From Chitinophaga rhizosphaerae (GTDB taxonomy: Bacteria > Bacteroidota > Bacteroidia > Chitinophagales > Chitinophagaceae), in assembly GCF_003958645.1 (NCBI RefSeq), contig NZ_RXLO01000003.1:1-64000 (forward strand): a stretch of DNA of 64,000 bases, read 5' to 3'. A program made the translations under genes and the position numbers. Of the stretch, positions 1 through 8,071 are shown piece after piece (position 1 is the first letter of the stretch; every line of letters starts with the position of its first letter). The notes beneath the pieces were generated by a model that was not told the DNA's origin, searched no databases, and worked only from the letters and a program-made list of their open reading frames with translations.

Positions 1-55
1 ACATAAGACCACATTTAAGTTTAAGATACCTGACACCAACTCAGGCACATGAAAA

Positions 56-81
56 ATCCCTGGCCGATGAAAACCAGGGAT
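56..81 (-). terminator. Probable terminator hairpin (minus-strand orientation)
   Basis: Perfect 8-bp arms ATCCCTGG (56-63) and CCAGGGAT (74-81) enclose a 10-nt loop. On the minus strand the stem is followed by a run of five T, as in intrinsic terminators. No minus-strand gene is recognisable immediately to its right, so what it terminates is unknown. Confidence 0.5.
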
Positions 82-701
82 CAATTAATCCAGTTTAAAA
101 CCGTCAACTTATTCTAGGACGGGACACACAAACGGGCCCTGTTGCCCGAGTTAACCCACAGATGCGGACCGTTGAAAAACGGACCCCTCATCCATTGTTG
201 TCTCCCGGCGGCGCTGCATATGACAACCGCCGCAGTTTTGCCTGATGTGAGCACCGGAGGCAGGCCGTTCTTACCGGAACCGCCATAAGCCAACCTTCCG
301 GGCAGTTAAACCCGGCGGCGGCCCCCGCACTTTCGCGTGCGGGGCCGTCCGCGAGGCAAAATGGACCTTCGCCGTTTCCCGCAGTACGCATTACTGCCGT
401 TAACCCGGACCCCTGGAAACAACTTTTCAAGCCCGAACGATTTTTTTTTGGCAGAAATACCCCTTGTTCCCGGCGCTCCCGGATCCCCGGAGCGGCGCCC
501 TGTACGCAGGTCTCGTCCTGATTTGTACCCTATACCTACCATGCCCCGTGCATTTTCCCGGGGCGGCGGCCGGCACTGATCCGCCGGGTTGTCCGGACCA
601 GGCATCCTCCTTTCAACCTGGTCCGGCCCGCCGCCTCCTTAAATTATCCTTAAACCCCAAAAAAAAAATCTATAAAGTCTATTAAAATTGTAGGAAAATG
701 G

Positions 702-709
702 TATTTTTG
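702..709 (+). promoter_or_regulatory. Bacteroidota -7 promoter element (peroxiredoxin)
   Basis: TATTTTTG matches the phylum consensus TAnnTTTG and lies 22 bases before the ATG at 732, giving a short leader. I see no clear -33 TTG at the usual spacing, although the surroundings are AT-rich. Confidence 0.55.
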
Positions 710-731
710 AATTCCTTAAACAGGATTTGAT

Positions 732-1367
732 ATGAGTTTAAGACTTGGGGACGCTGCTCCCAATTTCACGGCAAAGACCACCATTGGAGAAATCAATTTT
801 TACGACTACCTCGGCGACAGCTGGGGCATTCTCTTCTCCCACCCCGCAGATTATACCCCGGTTTGTACCACCGAACTCGGTAAAACTGCGCTCCTCAATG
901 GCGAATTCACCAAGCGCAACGTAAAAGTGCTCGCACTCAGCGTTGACCCGCTCGATAAACATAAAGGCTGGATCAATGATATCAACGAAACGCAAAACTG
1001 CAACGTCGATTTCCCGATCATCGCCGATGAAGACAAAACGGTGGCCAACCTCTACGGTATGATCCACCCCAACGCTTCCGAAACTTTCACCGTGCGCTCC
1101 CTCTTCGTGATCGGGCCCGACAAGAAAGTGAAACTCACCATCACTTATCCCGCATCCACCGGCCGCAACTTCCATGAAGTGCTCCGCGTGATCGACTCCC
1201 TGCAACTGACAGCCAACTACAGCGTTGCCACACCGGCAGACTGGAAAGACGGTGAAGACGTGATCGTAGTTCCGGCAGTGAAAACAGAAGATATTCCGGC
1301 GAAGTTTCCCAAGGGCCACAAAATTATCAAGCCCTATTTGAGAACAACTCCGCAACCGAATAAATAA
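732..1367 (+). CDS. 1-Cys peroxiredoxin (Prx6/AhpC-TSA family)
   Basis: This is a thiol peroxidase that reduces hydrogen peroxide and organic hydroperoxides in the cytoplasm. The 211-residue length fits the Prx6 (1-Cys) subfamily. The catalytic block HPADYTPVCTTE near residues 37-48 carries the peroxidatic Cys followed by Thr-Thr-Glu, which is typical of Prx6. The C-terminal 1-cysPrx_C-like region (WKDGEDVIVVPAV, then a KGHK...PYLR tail) is also present. There is no second resolving-Cys motif of the VCP type. The gene is monocistronic: its own -7 element lies at 702-709 and a strong terminator at 1533-1557. An OxyR site cannot be judged from sequence alone. Confidence 0.93.
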   Translation: MSLRLGDAAPNFTAKTTIGEINFYDYLGDSWGILFSHPADYTPVCTTELGKTALLNGEFTKRNVKVLALSVDPLDKHKGWINDINETQNCNVDFPIIADEDKTVANLYGMIHPNASETFTVRSLFVIGPDKKVKLTITYPASTGRNFHEVLRVIDSLQLTANYSVATPADWKDGEDVIVVPAVKTEDIPAKFPKGHKIIKPYLRTTPQPNK

Positions 1368-1373
1368 TCTACC

Positions 1374-1381
1374 TATCTTTG
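1374..1381 (+). promoter_or_regulatory. Orphan Bacteroidota -7 element downstream of the peroxiredoxin
   Basis: TATCTTTG is a perfect TAnnTTTG match located only 7 bases after the peroxiredoxin stop, with no plus-strand gene before the terminator at 1533-1557. It could start a roughly 170-nt small RNA or be a chance match. No clear -33 element is seen. Confidence 0.3.
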
Positions 1382-1532
1382 CCCGCGAAACGGAGCTTCC
1401 GTCTCAACCTGCGAAAGCGATTCTCTTCCGGCAAGGAAGTACAACATATTGGAGCGAAGACCTTGTAAAATAAATGATTACAAAGCTTTACTCCTGAACC
1501 TTTTTTTTAATGGTTGGTTTTTGATTTTACGA

Positions 1533-1557
1533 AACGGGGATTTTTCCCCGTTTTTTT
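1533..1557 (+). terminator. Intrinsic terminator
   Basis: Arms AACGGGGA (1533-1540) and TCCCCGTT (1545-1552) enclose a TTTT loop and are followed by a T run. This ends transcription from the peroxiredoxin gene and of any small RNA started at 1374. Confidence 0.85.
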
Positions 1558-1570
1558 GTGCCCAGCCGGC

Positions 1571-1601
1571 AAAAAAAAGAGGCTGCCGACCCGGCAACCT
1601 C
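1571..1601 (-). terminator. Intrinsic terminator of the S41 protease gene
   Basis: Read on the minus strand, GAGGTTGCCG and CGGCAGCCTC form a 10-bp stem with one G-T wobble and a 3-nt loop, followed by eight T. It lies 27 bases beyond the stop of the protease gene. Confidence 0.85.
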
Positions 1602-1627
1602 CCGTTTATCAATAAAATAGCTGTTAA

Positions 1628-3208
1628 TTACTGCACACGAATTTTGCGGCGATCTTCCACCATGCCGTTGAATTTCTCTTCCCCGGCGGCCTGAGACCGT
1701 ATTTCGTTGGCGTTTACCGACCGTCCGTTGATCATCACGGTAGCAGCGGCCGCTCTTCCTCCGGCAGTGCCGTAATAAATGTAATCCAGCGCGGCTTTGA
1801 GGCTTTTTTCCTCCGGGTCGCCAAAATCCAGCGGGATGTAATCCTGTGCGGCGATGTCGGGTGTCATGCCGGAATAATAGTCGCCTGCTCCCAGGGCGTT
1901 CTTGCTGGAGAATTGCGCCATATACACGGTAAACTTATCGATCCCGATCCCGAAAAATCCGACGGGCTTGCCGTAGGTTTTAACGCCCACGGTACGCACG
2001 GTCACATTCGCCGGCCAGGCTTTAAAGGAGTTGATGACCAGTTCACTGGCGGATGCGGTAGTGCCGGTAACGATGAACACGATTTTCTTCGCCGTGGTCA
2101 GCGGACCGGCTTTATCGAAGAAATAGGTATTCCCGTTCTCCGTGAAGTCGAGATCCGCGTATGTCAGCGCTTTTGAGCCCTGGTAAACCTGCTGGTAATT
2201 GGCGTCGAGGTAAGGGATCGCCTTGAGGATGGGGGCTTTGCTATTGCGGACCAGCTCGTTGTACACCTGCTTGTACATCACTTTCGTCTGCATGCCAGAT
2301 GGGGCGAGCAGGTTGGTGAGGTATTCCGCCGTGGCCACGTAACCGCCGCCGTTGTACCGGAGGTCTACCACCACCGAGTTCGCACCTTTTGCGGCAAATT
2401 CCGCGAAAGCCTTATCCAGTGAAGGTTTGGCTACGGTTAGACGGGAGAAGTGCCCCAGCACGAGGTACCCCGTCACATTGCCGTTTACGGGGCCGAACGT
2501 TTTCCAGGTCACGACGGGGTCGTTTTTATAGGCCGCCTTGTTGATCGTGACGGTAACGGGCGTGGAGGTATTCGGCTTGGTGAAGGTCAGTTTCGCCGTG
2601 GCGCTGTTCATGAGCGAAGTAGCACCCGATTGCGATGTGGGCGGGGCGCCGTCGTTCACCTTGGTGATGAGGCATCCGCGGGTGATCCCGGCTTTGTCGG
2701 CCGGGGAGCCCTTTTCCACATTGCGGACATATAGATAGGTAGTGGGGTCGGAGCCGAAAGTAACGACGGCGAGAACAAGGCCGAGATCGTTCCCGTCGCC
2801 CTCCAAATCTACCGACGCTTTGATCCCTCTCGCCAGGTTCCCTTTTTCCACATACGAGAACTTCGACCTGCTGGGTGCGGGCGCGTAATATTCGAATGGT
2901 TTGCTGGTGGCGGGGTCGTTTTTCAGCTGGGTGATTTTATATAACTCTTCGGTGAGGCTGTTGAAATCGTCGGACCCGGCATATTGGCGCGGATTAAAGG
3001 ATTCGTAAGCGGGGATGGCATCGTACCACAGGTAAGTCTCTTTTGCGTAGAGGTACAGGGAATCGAGGCTAAGTTGCAAACGCGTGCCGTTCGTGGGGGT
3101 GGTGGGCGGAGGATTGCCACCGCCTGGACTGGGGTTTCCGCTTTTTTTACAGGAAGCCAAAGCCGCGATACCCACGAAGGCGGCTGCTGCGATCTGGAGC
3201 TTGATCAT
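1628..3208 (-). CDS. S41 family peptidase, lipoprotein (C-terminal processing protease-like)
   Basis: Serine peptidase related to tail-specific proteases (Prc/CtpA), probably anchored in the periplasm or outer membrane. The start at 3208 gives a clean lipoprotein signal (MIKLQIAAAAFVGIAALASC, Cys20). An upstream in-frame Met at 3247 would add a non-signal extension. A PDZ domain follows in the middle third (motif GSPADKAGI), then the S41 core with VVDLRYNGGG. The catalytic nucleophile is probably Ser386 in TASASE, and the partner Lys lies in TYGK, matching the S...K dyad of Prc. Length is 526 residues. The Ser/Pro/Gly-rich linker after the lipid Cys is usual for Bacteroidota lipoproteins. The substrate is unknown. 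Confidence 0.88.
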   Translation of the reverse strand: MIKLQIAAAAFVGIAALASCKKSGNPSPGGGNPPPTTPTNGTRLQLSLDSLYLYAKETYLWYDAIPAYESFNPRQYAGSDDFNSLTEELYKITQLKNDPATSKPFEYYAPAPSRSKFSYVEKGNLARGIKASVDLEGDGNDLGLVLAVVTFGSDPTTYLYVRNVEKGSPADKAGITRGCLITKVNDGAPPTSQSGATSLMNSATAKLTFTKPNTSTPVTVTINKAAYKNDPVVTWKTFGPVNGNVTGYLVLGHFSRLTVAKPSLDKAFAEFAAKGANSVVVDLRYNGGGYVATAEYLTNLLAPSGMQTKVMYKQVYNELVRNSKAPILKAIPYLDANYQQVYQGSKALTYADLDFTENGNTYFFDKAGPLTTAKKIVFIVTGTTASASELVINSFKAWPANVTVRTVGVKTYGKPVGFFGIGIDKFTVYMAQFSSKNALGAGDYYSGMTPDIAAQDYIPLDFGDPEEKSLKAALDYIYYGTAGGRAAAATVMINGRSVNANEIRSQAAGEEKFNGMVEDRRKIRVQ

Positions 3209-3242
3209 AAATACAAAGCAGTTTGTTGGTAATTTACGCGAA

Positions 3243-3272
3243 AACACCCAAATGCAGTTACATCCGGGTGTT
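3243..3272. repeat. Inverted repeat upstream of the S41 protease gene
   Basis: Perfect 7-bp arms AACACCC (3243-3249) and GGGTGTT (3266-3272) lie between the RluA-type gene and the protease gene. It could be a weak terminator for the RluA-type gene or an operator for the protease gene. The T run after the stem on the minus strand is short (four). Confidence 0.35.
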
Positions 3273-3300
3273 AATGTATTGAAAACGGAAAATCGTTGAA

Positions 3301-4035
3301 TTAGTTGTGCTGCGGCTTCCTGTGCTTGCGGAGCTGTTGCAGAACTGCTTGAATATCTTTGGGTAAGGGTGCTTCCAACTCGACGGTTTCCCCTTTTTCA
3401 TCGACGAATTTCAGTTTCCAGGCATGCAGGGCGAGCCTTTGGAGGAGGGGGCGCTCTTCTTCGGTGAATTTACCCAGCCTGAATTTCTTCTTGATGGTGG
3501 AAAGCAGCACCGGAGTTGCGGTCCCGTACAGCTCGTCTACCGCAATGGGGTGGCCTAAATGTTTCATGTGCACACGGATCTGGTGCGTACGGCCCGTATG
3601 GATCCGGAAGCGCACGAGGCTGTACAGCCCGAAAGCCTCCTCCACACGGTAATCCGTCAAAGACGGGCGCCCTTTGGCATTGGTGACCATCTTGCCGCGC
3701 TGCACCGGGTGCTCCATGATGCCCGCGTTCACACTGCCTTCCGGGAGGGCCAGTTCCCCGTTCACCAGTCCCAGGTAATACTTCTCCACTTCCCGCGATT
3801 CGAACAGCTGGGACAGGAATTTATGGGTGGTTTCGTTTTTGGCGAAGATCACCAGGCCGCTCGTATCCCGGTCGAGGCGGTGAACGATGAAAATCTGTCC
3901 GTATTTCTTTTTCAGCAATCCCGAAAGCGAAGCCAGCTCGTTATCGTGCCGGTCGGGGATGGTCAGCAATCCCGAAGGTTTGCTGACCGCCACAAAATCG
4001 TCGTTCTCGAATATGATCAGGGAATCGATGTGCAT
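3301..4035 (-). CDS. RluA-family pseudouridine synthase
   Basis: Converts uridine to pseudouridine in structured RNA (rRNA or tRNA). Motif II, HRLDRDTSG, lies at residues 52-60, with the catalytic Asp at 55. The later RIHTGRTHQIRVHM motif is also diagnostic of the RluA/RluC/RluD family. At 244 residues with no N-terminal S4 domain it resembles RluA more than RluC or RluD. It is the last gene of a minus-strand run of three RNA-modification genes, 11 bases after the RluB-type gene. The exact target uridine cannot be predicted. Confidence 0.9.
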   Translation of the reverse strand: MHIDSLIIFENDDFVAVSKPSGLLTIPDRHDNELASLSGLLKKKYGQIFIVHRLDRDTSGLVIFAKNETTHKFLSQLFESREVEKYYLGLVNGELALPEGSVNAGIMEHPVQRGKMVTNAKGRPSLTDYRVEEAFGLYSLVRFRIHTGRTHQIRVHMKHLGHPIAVDELYGTATPVLLSTIKKKFRLGKFTEEERPLLQRLALHAWKLKFVDEKGETVELEAPLPKDIQAVLQQLRKHRKPQHN

Positions 4036-4046
4036 ATCCGCAGCCG

Positions 4047-5561
4047 TTATTTGAAATGTTTGAGGAGGATCACTTCTTTTTCAGAAAGGAAGCGCCATTT
4101 GCCGCGATTGAGGTTCTTTTTGGTGAGGCCCGCGTACATCACACGGTCGAGCTTCTCCACTTTATAGTCGAGATGTTCGAAAATGCGGCGCACGATGCGG
4201 TTTTTACCGCTGTGGATCTCGATCCCGATCTGGGCGCGGTCTTTCGTGTCTACCCAGGCCAGGCTGTCTACCGAAGCCAGCCCGTCTTCCAGTTCCAGGC
4301 CGCCGAGGATGCGCTCGAAATCGGCTTTGGTGAGGGGTTTGTCCAGCTCTACATGATAGATTTTCTTCACGTTGTGCCTGGGATGCGCCAGTTTCTGCGC
4401 CAGCTCGCCGTCGTTGGTGAGCAGCAGCAGGCCGGAGGTATTCCGGTCGAGGCGGCCAACGGGGTAGAGGCGCTCTTCGGCCGCGTCTTCCACCAGTTCC
4501 ATCACGGTCTGGCGGCCTTCGGGATCATCGGTGGTGGTGATGTATCCTTTGGGTTTGTTGAGCAGTACGTATACGAGGTTTTTCTGGAGGTGGATGCGCT
4601 TGTCGTTCAGTTTCACGGATTCTTTCCCCGTTACCTTGAACGCCGGTTCAACGATCACTTCGCCGTTTACCGTCACTTTCCCTTCCTTGATATAATCCAC
4701 GGCCTTTCTGCGGCTGCAGATGCCGCAATGCGCGATGAATTTGTTGAGGGGCATATCGCCGCCTTCTATTTCCACCGGAGCCTCTACCGCAATGCGTTTG
4801 CGGGTGCTCTTCGGTTTGTTGGATTTGGAACCGTGCACCGCAGCCTTGCGCTCGCTCTTGCGGGGGCGGGGCTTGTCGCCGCGGAGTTCTTTGTACGACT
4901 TCTCATCGGCGATCTCGCCAAACGATTTGTCTTCTACGATGTCTTTCGGGTCTTTCGGTTTGCCTTTGCGGGAACGCAGTTCCTTGAATGGCGCACCGTC
5001 TGCGAATGCATGCTGGAAGAGCTTGTCGCCCGGTTTCACTTCGCGCTCCTTTTTAGGTTTGCGCTCGCCGTCTGCCGGGGCGGTTTTATCGAAAGTAGTG
5101 CCGTCTTTTTTAGCGCGGAAAGGTTTGTCGCCGTTTTCTTCGCGGGAACGGAAGGGTTTGGCGTCGCGGTCGCCGAAAGATTTACGGGGCGGTTTGTCTC
5201 CGAAGGATTTGCCTTCCTTGTCGCCGCCGAAAGACCTGCGGGGTTTGTCGCCGTTTTCTTCGCGGGAGCGGAAGGGTTTGGCGTCGCGGTCGCCGAAAGA
5301 TTTACGGGGCGGTTTGTCTCCGAAGGATTTGCCTTCCTTATCGCTGCCGAATGATCTGCGGGGTTTATCGCCGAAGGGTTTTCCTTCTTTATCGCCGCCG
5401 AAAGTTCTTTTGGGTTTGTCGCCGAAGGGTTTTCCTTCTTTGTCATCCCTGTCGCGGAAGCTTTTACCGGCGGGTTTTGCGTCGCCGGAGCGGGTAGATT
5501 TACCGCTTTTGTTTTCCTTGAACGGTGTGAAGCCTTTGCGGGGCGGTCTGCTTTGTTTCAT
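4047..5561 (-). CDS. RluB/RsuA-family pseudouridine synthase with repetitive basic N-terminus
   Basis: The C-terminal half is a standard RsuA/RluB/RluE/RluF enzyme. An S4 RNA-binding domain starts near residue 270 (PLNKFIAHCGICSRR), and the catalytic motif GRLDRNTSG places Asp at 372. The first 265 residues or so are low-complexity and highly charged, with repeats of the type SFGDKPPRKSFGDRD and FGDKPRRSFGGDKEGK. They are encoded by near-identical 120-bp DNA repeats (5131-5370). Typical RluB is about 250-300 residues, so the extension nearly doubles the protein. Such basic disordered tails often bind RNA non-specifically; that role is inference. The gene sits between rlmN and an RluA-type gene. 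Confidence 0.9.
   Translation of the reverse strand: MKQSRPPRKGFTPFKENKSGKSTRSGDAKPAGKSFRDRDDKEGKPFGDKPKRTFGGDKEGKPFGDKPRRSFGSDKEGKSFGDKPPRKSFGDRDAKPFRSREENGDKPRRSFGGDKEGKSFGDKPPRKSFGDRDAKPFRSREENGDKPFRAKKDGTTFDKTAPADGERKPKKEREVKPGDKLFQHAFADGAPFKELRSRKGKPKDPKDIVEDKSFGEIADEKSYKELRGDKPRPRKSERKAAVHGSKSNKPKSTRKRIAVEAPVEIEGGDMPLNKFIAHCGICSRRKAVDYIKEGKVTVNGEVIVEPAFKVTGKESVKLNDKRIHLQKNLVYVLLNKPKGYITTTDDPEGRQTVMELVEDAAEERLYPVGRLDRNTSGLLLLTNDGELAQKLAHPRHNVKKIYHVELDKPLTKADFERILGGLELEDGLASVDSLAWVDTKDRAQIGIEIHSGKNRIVRRIFEHLDYKVEKLDRVMYAGLTKKNLNRGKWRFLSEKEVILLKHFK
5131..5370 (-). repeat. 120-bp tandem coding repeat, two near-identical copies
   Basis: Copies at 5131-5250 and 5251-5370 differ at only a few bases and encode 40-residue units of the disordered N-terminus of the RluB-type protein. 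Shorter related units follow up to about 5450. The high identity suggests recent expansion or continuing homogenisation. Confidence 0.85.
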
Positions 5562-5596
5562 GTGTTATGTAGTTTGCTGCATTCCTGCAGTATGTT

Positions 5597-6637
5597 TTAT
5601 GCTTTGTTGGCGAGCTGTCCGCACGCTGCGTCGATATCTTTTCCGCGGCTTCTCCGCAGGCGGGCGTTTACCCTGTTTTTGCCGAGATATTCCATGAATG
5701 CGGCGGTTTTTTCTTCGGAGGGTTTCTGGAAACGGGCGTTGTCGATCGGGTTGTATTCGATGATGTTCACCAGGTCTACAGGCACCTGCCGGTAAATCTT
5801 GATCAGTTCGTCGGCATCTTTCAGGGAATCGTTGAAGTCTTTGAAAAGGATGTATTCGAAGCTGATCTCGTTTTCGGTGGCCTTGTAGAAGTAATTGAGC
5901 GCTTCCACGAGGTTTTTGAGGTTGTTGGAATCGTTGATCGGCATGATCTCGCTGCGTTTCTGATCATTGGCGGCGTGGAGGGAAAGGGCGAGGTTGAAGC
6001 GCACCTTGTCGTCTCCCAGCTGTCTGATCTGTTTGGCAACGCCGGCGGTGGAAACGGTGATCCGTTTCGGGCTCATGGCCAGGCCGTCGGGCGAAGTGAT
6101 CATTTCGATGGATTTCAGGACGTTTTTATAGTTGAGCAGGGGTTCGCCCATGCCCATATAAACGATATTGGTCAGTTTTTTACCGGATGATTCGAGGGAC
6201 TGCCTGTTGATGAGCGCCACTTCGTCGAAGATTTCGTCGAATTCGAGGTTGCGTTTACGGTCCATAAAGCCCGTGGCGCAGAATTTACAGCTGAGGCTGC
6301 AGCCCACCTGGGAGGATACGCAGGCGGTTTGACGGCTGGCCGTGGGGATGAGGACCCCTTCCACCAGGTACCCGTCGTGCAGTTTGAACCGGCTTTTGAT
6401 GGTACCGTCGGTCGACAGCTGGGTAGCGTCCACCGTTACGGCAGGGAATTCGAACCTTTCCTCCAGCGCGGCGCGCAGGGGCTTGCTCAGGTTGGTCATA
6501 TCCCCGAACCCGGACGCCTGTTTGGTCCAGATCCACTCATACACCTGCTGGGCACGGAACGGTTTTTCCCCCATCTCTCCGAACACCTCCCGCAACTGGG
6601 GGAGCGTCAGTTGCCGGATATTTTGCTTCCTCGTCAT
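5597..6637 (-). CDS. rlmN: Dual-specificity 23S rRNA/tRNA adenine C2-methyltransferase RlmN
   Basis: Radical-SAM enzyme that methylates C2 of A2503 in 23S rRNA and A37 of some tRNAs. The [4Fe-4S] cluster motif is C113-x3-C117-x2-C120 (GCSLSCKFCATG). Downstream motifs (YMGMGEPLLNY, LSLHA, the PINDS region) are those of RlmN, as is the N-terminal RNA-binding segment. The start at 6637 gives the normal 346 residues; the open frame extends 45 codons upstream with non-homologous sequence. A consensus -7 element at 6642-6649 lies only four bases before this ATG, supporting the start and suggesting an almost leaderless message. It is probably the first gene of the rlmN, RluB-type, RluA-type operon. 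Confidence 0.95.
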   Translation of the reverse strand: MTRKQNIRQLTLPQLREVFGEMGEKPFRAQQVYEWIWTKQASGFGDMTNLSKPLRAALEERFEFPAVTVDATQLSTDGTIKSRFKLHDGYLVEGVLIPTASRQTACVSSQVGCSLSCKFCATGFMDRKRNLEFDEIFDEVALINRQSLESSGKKLTNIVYMGMGEPLLNYKNVLKSIEMITSPDGLAMSPKRITVSTAGVAKQIRQLGDDKVRFNLALSLHAANDQKRSEIMPINDSNNLKNLVEALNYFYKATENEISFEYILFKDFNDSLKDADELIKIYRQVPVDLVNIIEYNPIDNARFQKPSEEKTAAFMEYLGKNRVNARLRRSRGKDIDAACGQLANKA

Positions 6638-6641
6638 CGGG

Positions 6642-6649
6642 CAAAGGTA
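6642..6649 (-). promoter_or_regulatory. -7 promoter element of rlmN
   Basis: On the minus strand TACCTTTG matches TAnnTTTG exactly and ends four bases before the rlmN ATG. Transcription would begin at or within a few bases of the start codon, so the message should be leaderless or nearly so. Confidence 0.55.
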
Positions 6650-6799
6650 CGTCCGATTTTCCGATTGCCGAAAAGCGCGGCGTTGAGATTTGCCGCCCCC
6701 GCGGAGATTTCCGGAACCCGCCCCGGCCTGGCCTATTCGTTTGTGTGTGTGGTTATCCCGACCGGAAGCCATAAATTCGCAATCTTAACCTGAAGAAAA

Positions 6800-7999
6800 A
6801 TGCAAACTGCTTATATCGTGGACGCGGTCAGAAGCCCTATAGGCCGCTATGGTGGCGCACTTAGCACTATCCGGCCAGACGATCTCCTGGCGCTGATGCT
6901 CAAGTCGCTCCTCACCCGGAACCCCTCGGTAGACCCTGCTGCCGTGGAAGACGTGATCGCCGGGGCTACCAACCAGGCCGGGGAAGACAACCGCGACGTG
7001 GCCCGGATGGCCGTGCTCCTCGCCGGAATGCCCGTTTCGGTAGCCGGCAACACCGTCAACCGCCTCTGCGCCTCCGGCCTCCAGGCCATTATGGACGCCG
7101 CCCGGGCCGTGATGGTCGGGGAAGGGGACGTTTACATGGCCGGCGGCGTGGAAAGCATGACCCGCGCGCCCCTCGTAATGCCGAAGGCCGACGCCGCCTT
7201 CAGCCGCAAAACCGAAATCTACGACTCCACCATCGGCTGGCGCTTCACCAACAGGAAGCTCGCCGACGTCTATTACCCCTTCTCCATGGGCGAAACCGCC
7301 GAAAACGTGGCCCGCGAATGGAAAATCTCCCGGGAAGACCAGGACCGGTTCGCCTTCGAAAGCCAGTCCAAATACAAACAGGCCCATCTGAACGGTATCT
7401 GGCAGGATGAGATCATTCCCGTGGAAATCACGCCCAATAAGGAAGACAAGGTGGTTTTCTCCAAAGACGAGCATCCCCGGGAAACGTCGCTCGACAAGCT
7501 GGCGGGCCTTCGCCCGGCGTTCGCAAAAGACGGGACGGTCACCGCAGGTAACTCTTCCGGGATCAACGACGGTGCTTCCGCGGTGCTGATCGTGTCGGAA
7601 GCCGCGCTGAAACGTTTCAACCTCACGCCCATTGCCATGGTGCGGGGCATGGCCGTAGCGGGGGTAGACCCTGCCATTATGGGCGTAGGCCCCGTGCCAT
7701 CGACCGTTAAAGCGTTGAAACGCAGTGGTATACGTGCTTCCGACCTGGACGTGATCGAGTTGAACGAAGCGTTCGCTTCGCAGGCGCTGGCCTGCATCCG
7801 CGAGCTGAACCTCGACCCTTCGAAGATCAATTTCAACGGCGGTTCCATCGCCATCGGCCATCCGCTGGGCTGCAGCGGCGCGCGCATCACCACTACCCTC
7901 ATGCACGAAATGAAGCGCCGCGCCGGCGTAAAGTACGGCCTGGCCACGATGTGCGTGGGCGTTGGGCAGGGTGCCGCTATTGTCTACGAAAAAGTCTGA
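6800..7999 (+). CDS. Acetyl-CoA acyltransferase (thiolase; 3-oxoadipyl-CoA thiolase-like)
   Basis: Catalyses thiolytic cleavage or formation of 3-ketoacyl-CoA. The acylated Cys90 lies in VNRLCASG. The C-terminal catalytic His is in IGHPLGCSGAR and the second Cys is in TMCVGVGQG, so the active site is complete. The 399 residues match degradative thiolases. Details such as MGVGPVPSTVKALKRSG resemble PcaF/PaaJ (3-oxoadipyl-CoA thiolase) and FadA-type enzymes, but no aromatic-degradation genes are nearby, so substrate is undecided. It is divergent from rlmN across 162 bases and is followed 72 bases later by an EamA transporter. Confidence 0.9.
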   Translation: MQTAYIVDAVRSPIGRYGGALSTIRPDDLLALMLKSLLTRNPSVDPAAVEDVIAGATNQAGEDNRDVARMAVLLAGMPVSVAGNTVNRLCASGLQAIMDAARAVMVGEGDVYMAGGVESMTRAPLVMPKADAAFSRKTEIYDSTIGWRFTNRKLADVYYPFSMGETAENVAREWKISREDQDRFAFESQSKYKQAHLNGIWQDEIIPVEITPNKEDKVVFSKDEHPRETSLDKLAGLRPAFAKDGTVTAGNSSGINDGASAVLIVSEAALKRFNLTPIAMVRGMAVAGVDPAIMGVGPVPSTVKALKRSGIRASDLDVIELNEAFASQALACIRELNLDPSKINFNGGSIAIGHPLGCSGARITTTLMHEMKRRAGVKYGLATMCVGVGQGAAIVYEKV

Positions 8000-8071
8000 T
8001 CCCGGAGGTCCCGGGTTTCCCCATACCCGGCCCTGCCGGCGCTTCCGCCCGGCAGAGCCCCTACAGTTGCC

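Larger units (their letters stand above)
1..731. other. Non-coding, hairpin-rich interval
   Basis: I see no credible gene here. Short open frames on both strands are Arg/Pro/Gly-rich and match no family I recognise. The stretch is GC-rich from about 120 to 640 and contains several inverted repeats: 320-346 (GC-rich hairpin), 593-602 with 617-626 (10-bp perfect arms) and a small CCGTT/AACGG hairpin near 172-185. It turns AT-rich just before the peroxiredoxin promoter. Positions about 98-125 read like a degenerate insertion-sequence end on the minus strand, but I cannot confirm this. Confidence 0.5.

Noticed and set aside
306..605. 99-codon minus-strand frame preceded by AGGAGG
   Set aside because: Composition is Arg/Pro/Gly-rich with no homology, and the Shine-Dalgarno-like match is not typical for this phylum.
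1449..1694. 81-codon plus-strand frame downstream of the peroxiredoxin
   Set aside because: It crosses two terminators and overlaps the S41 protease gene antisense.
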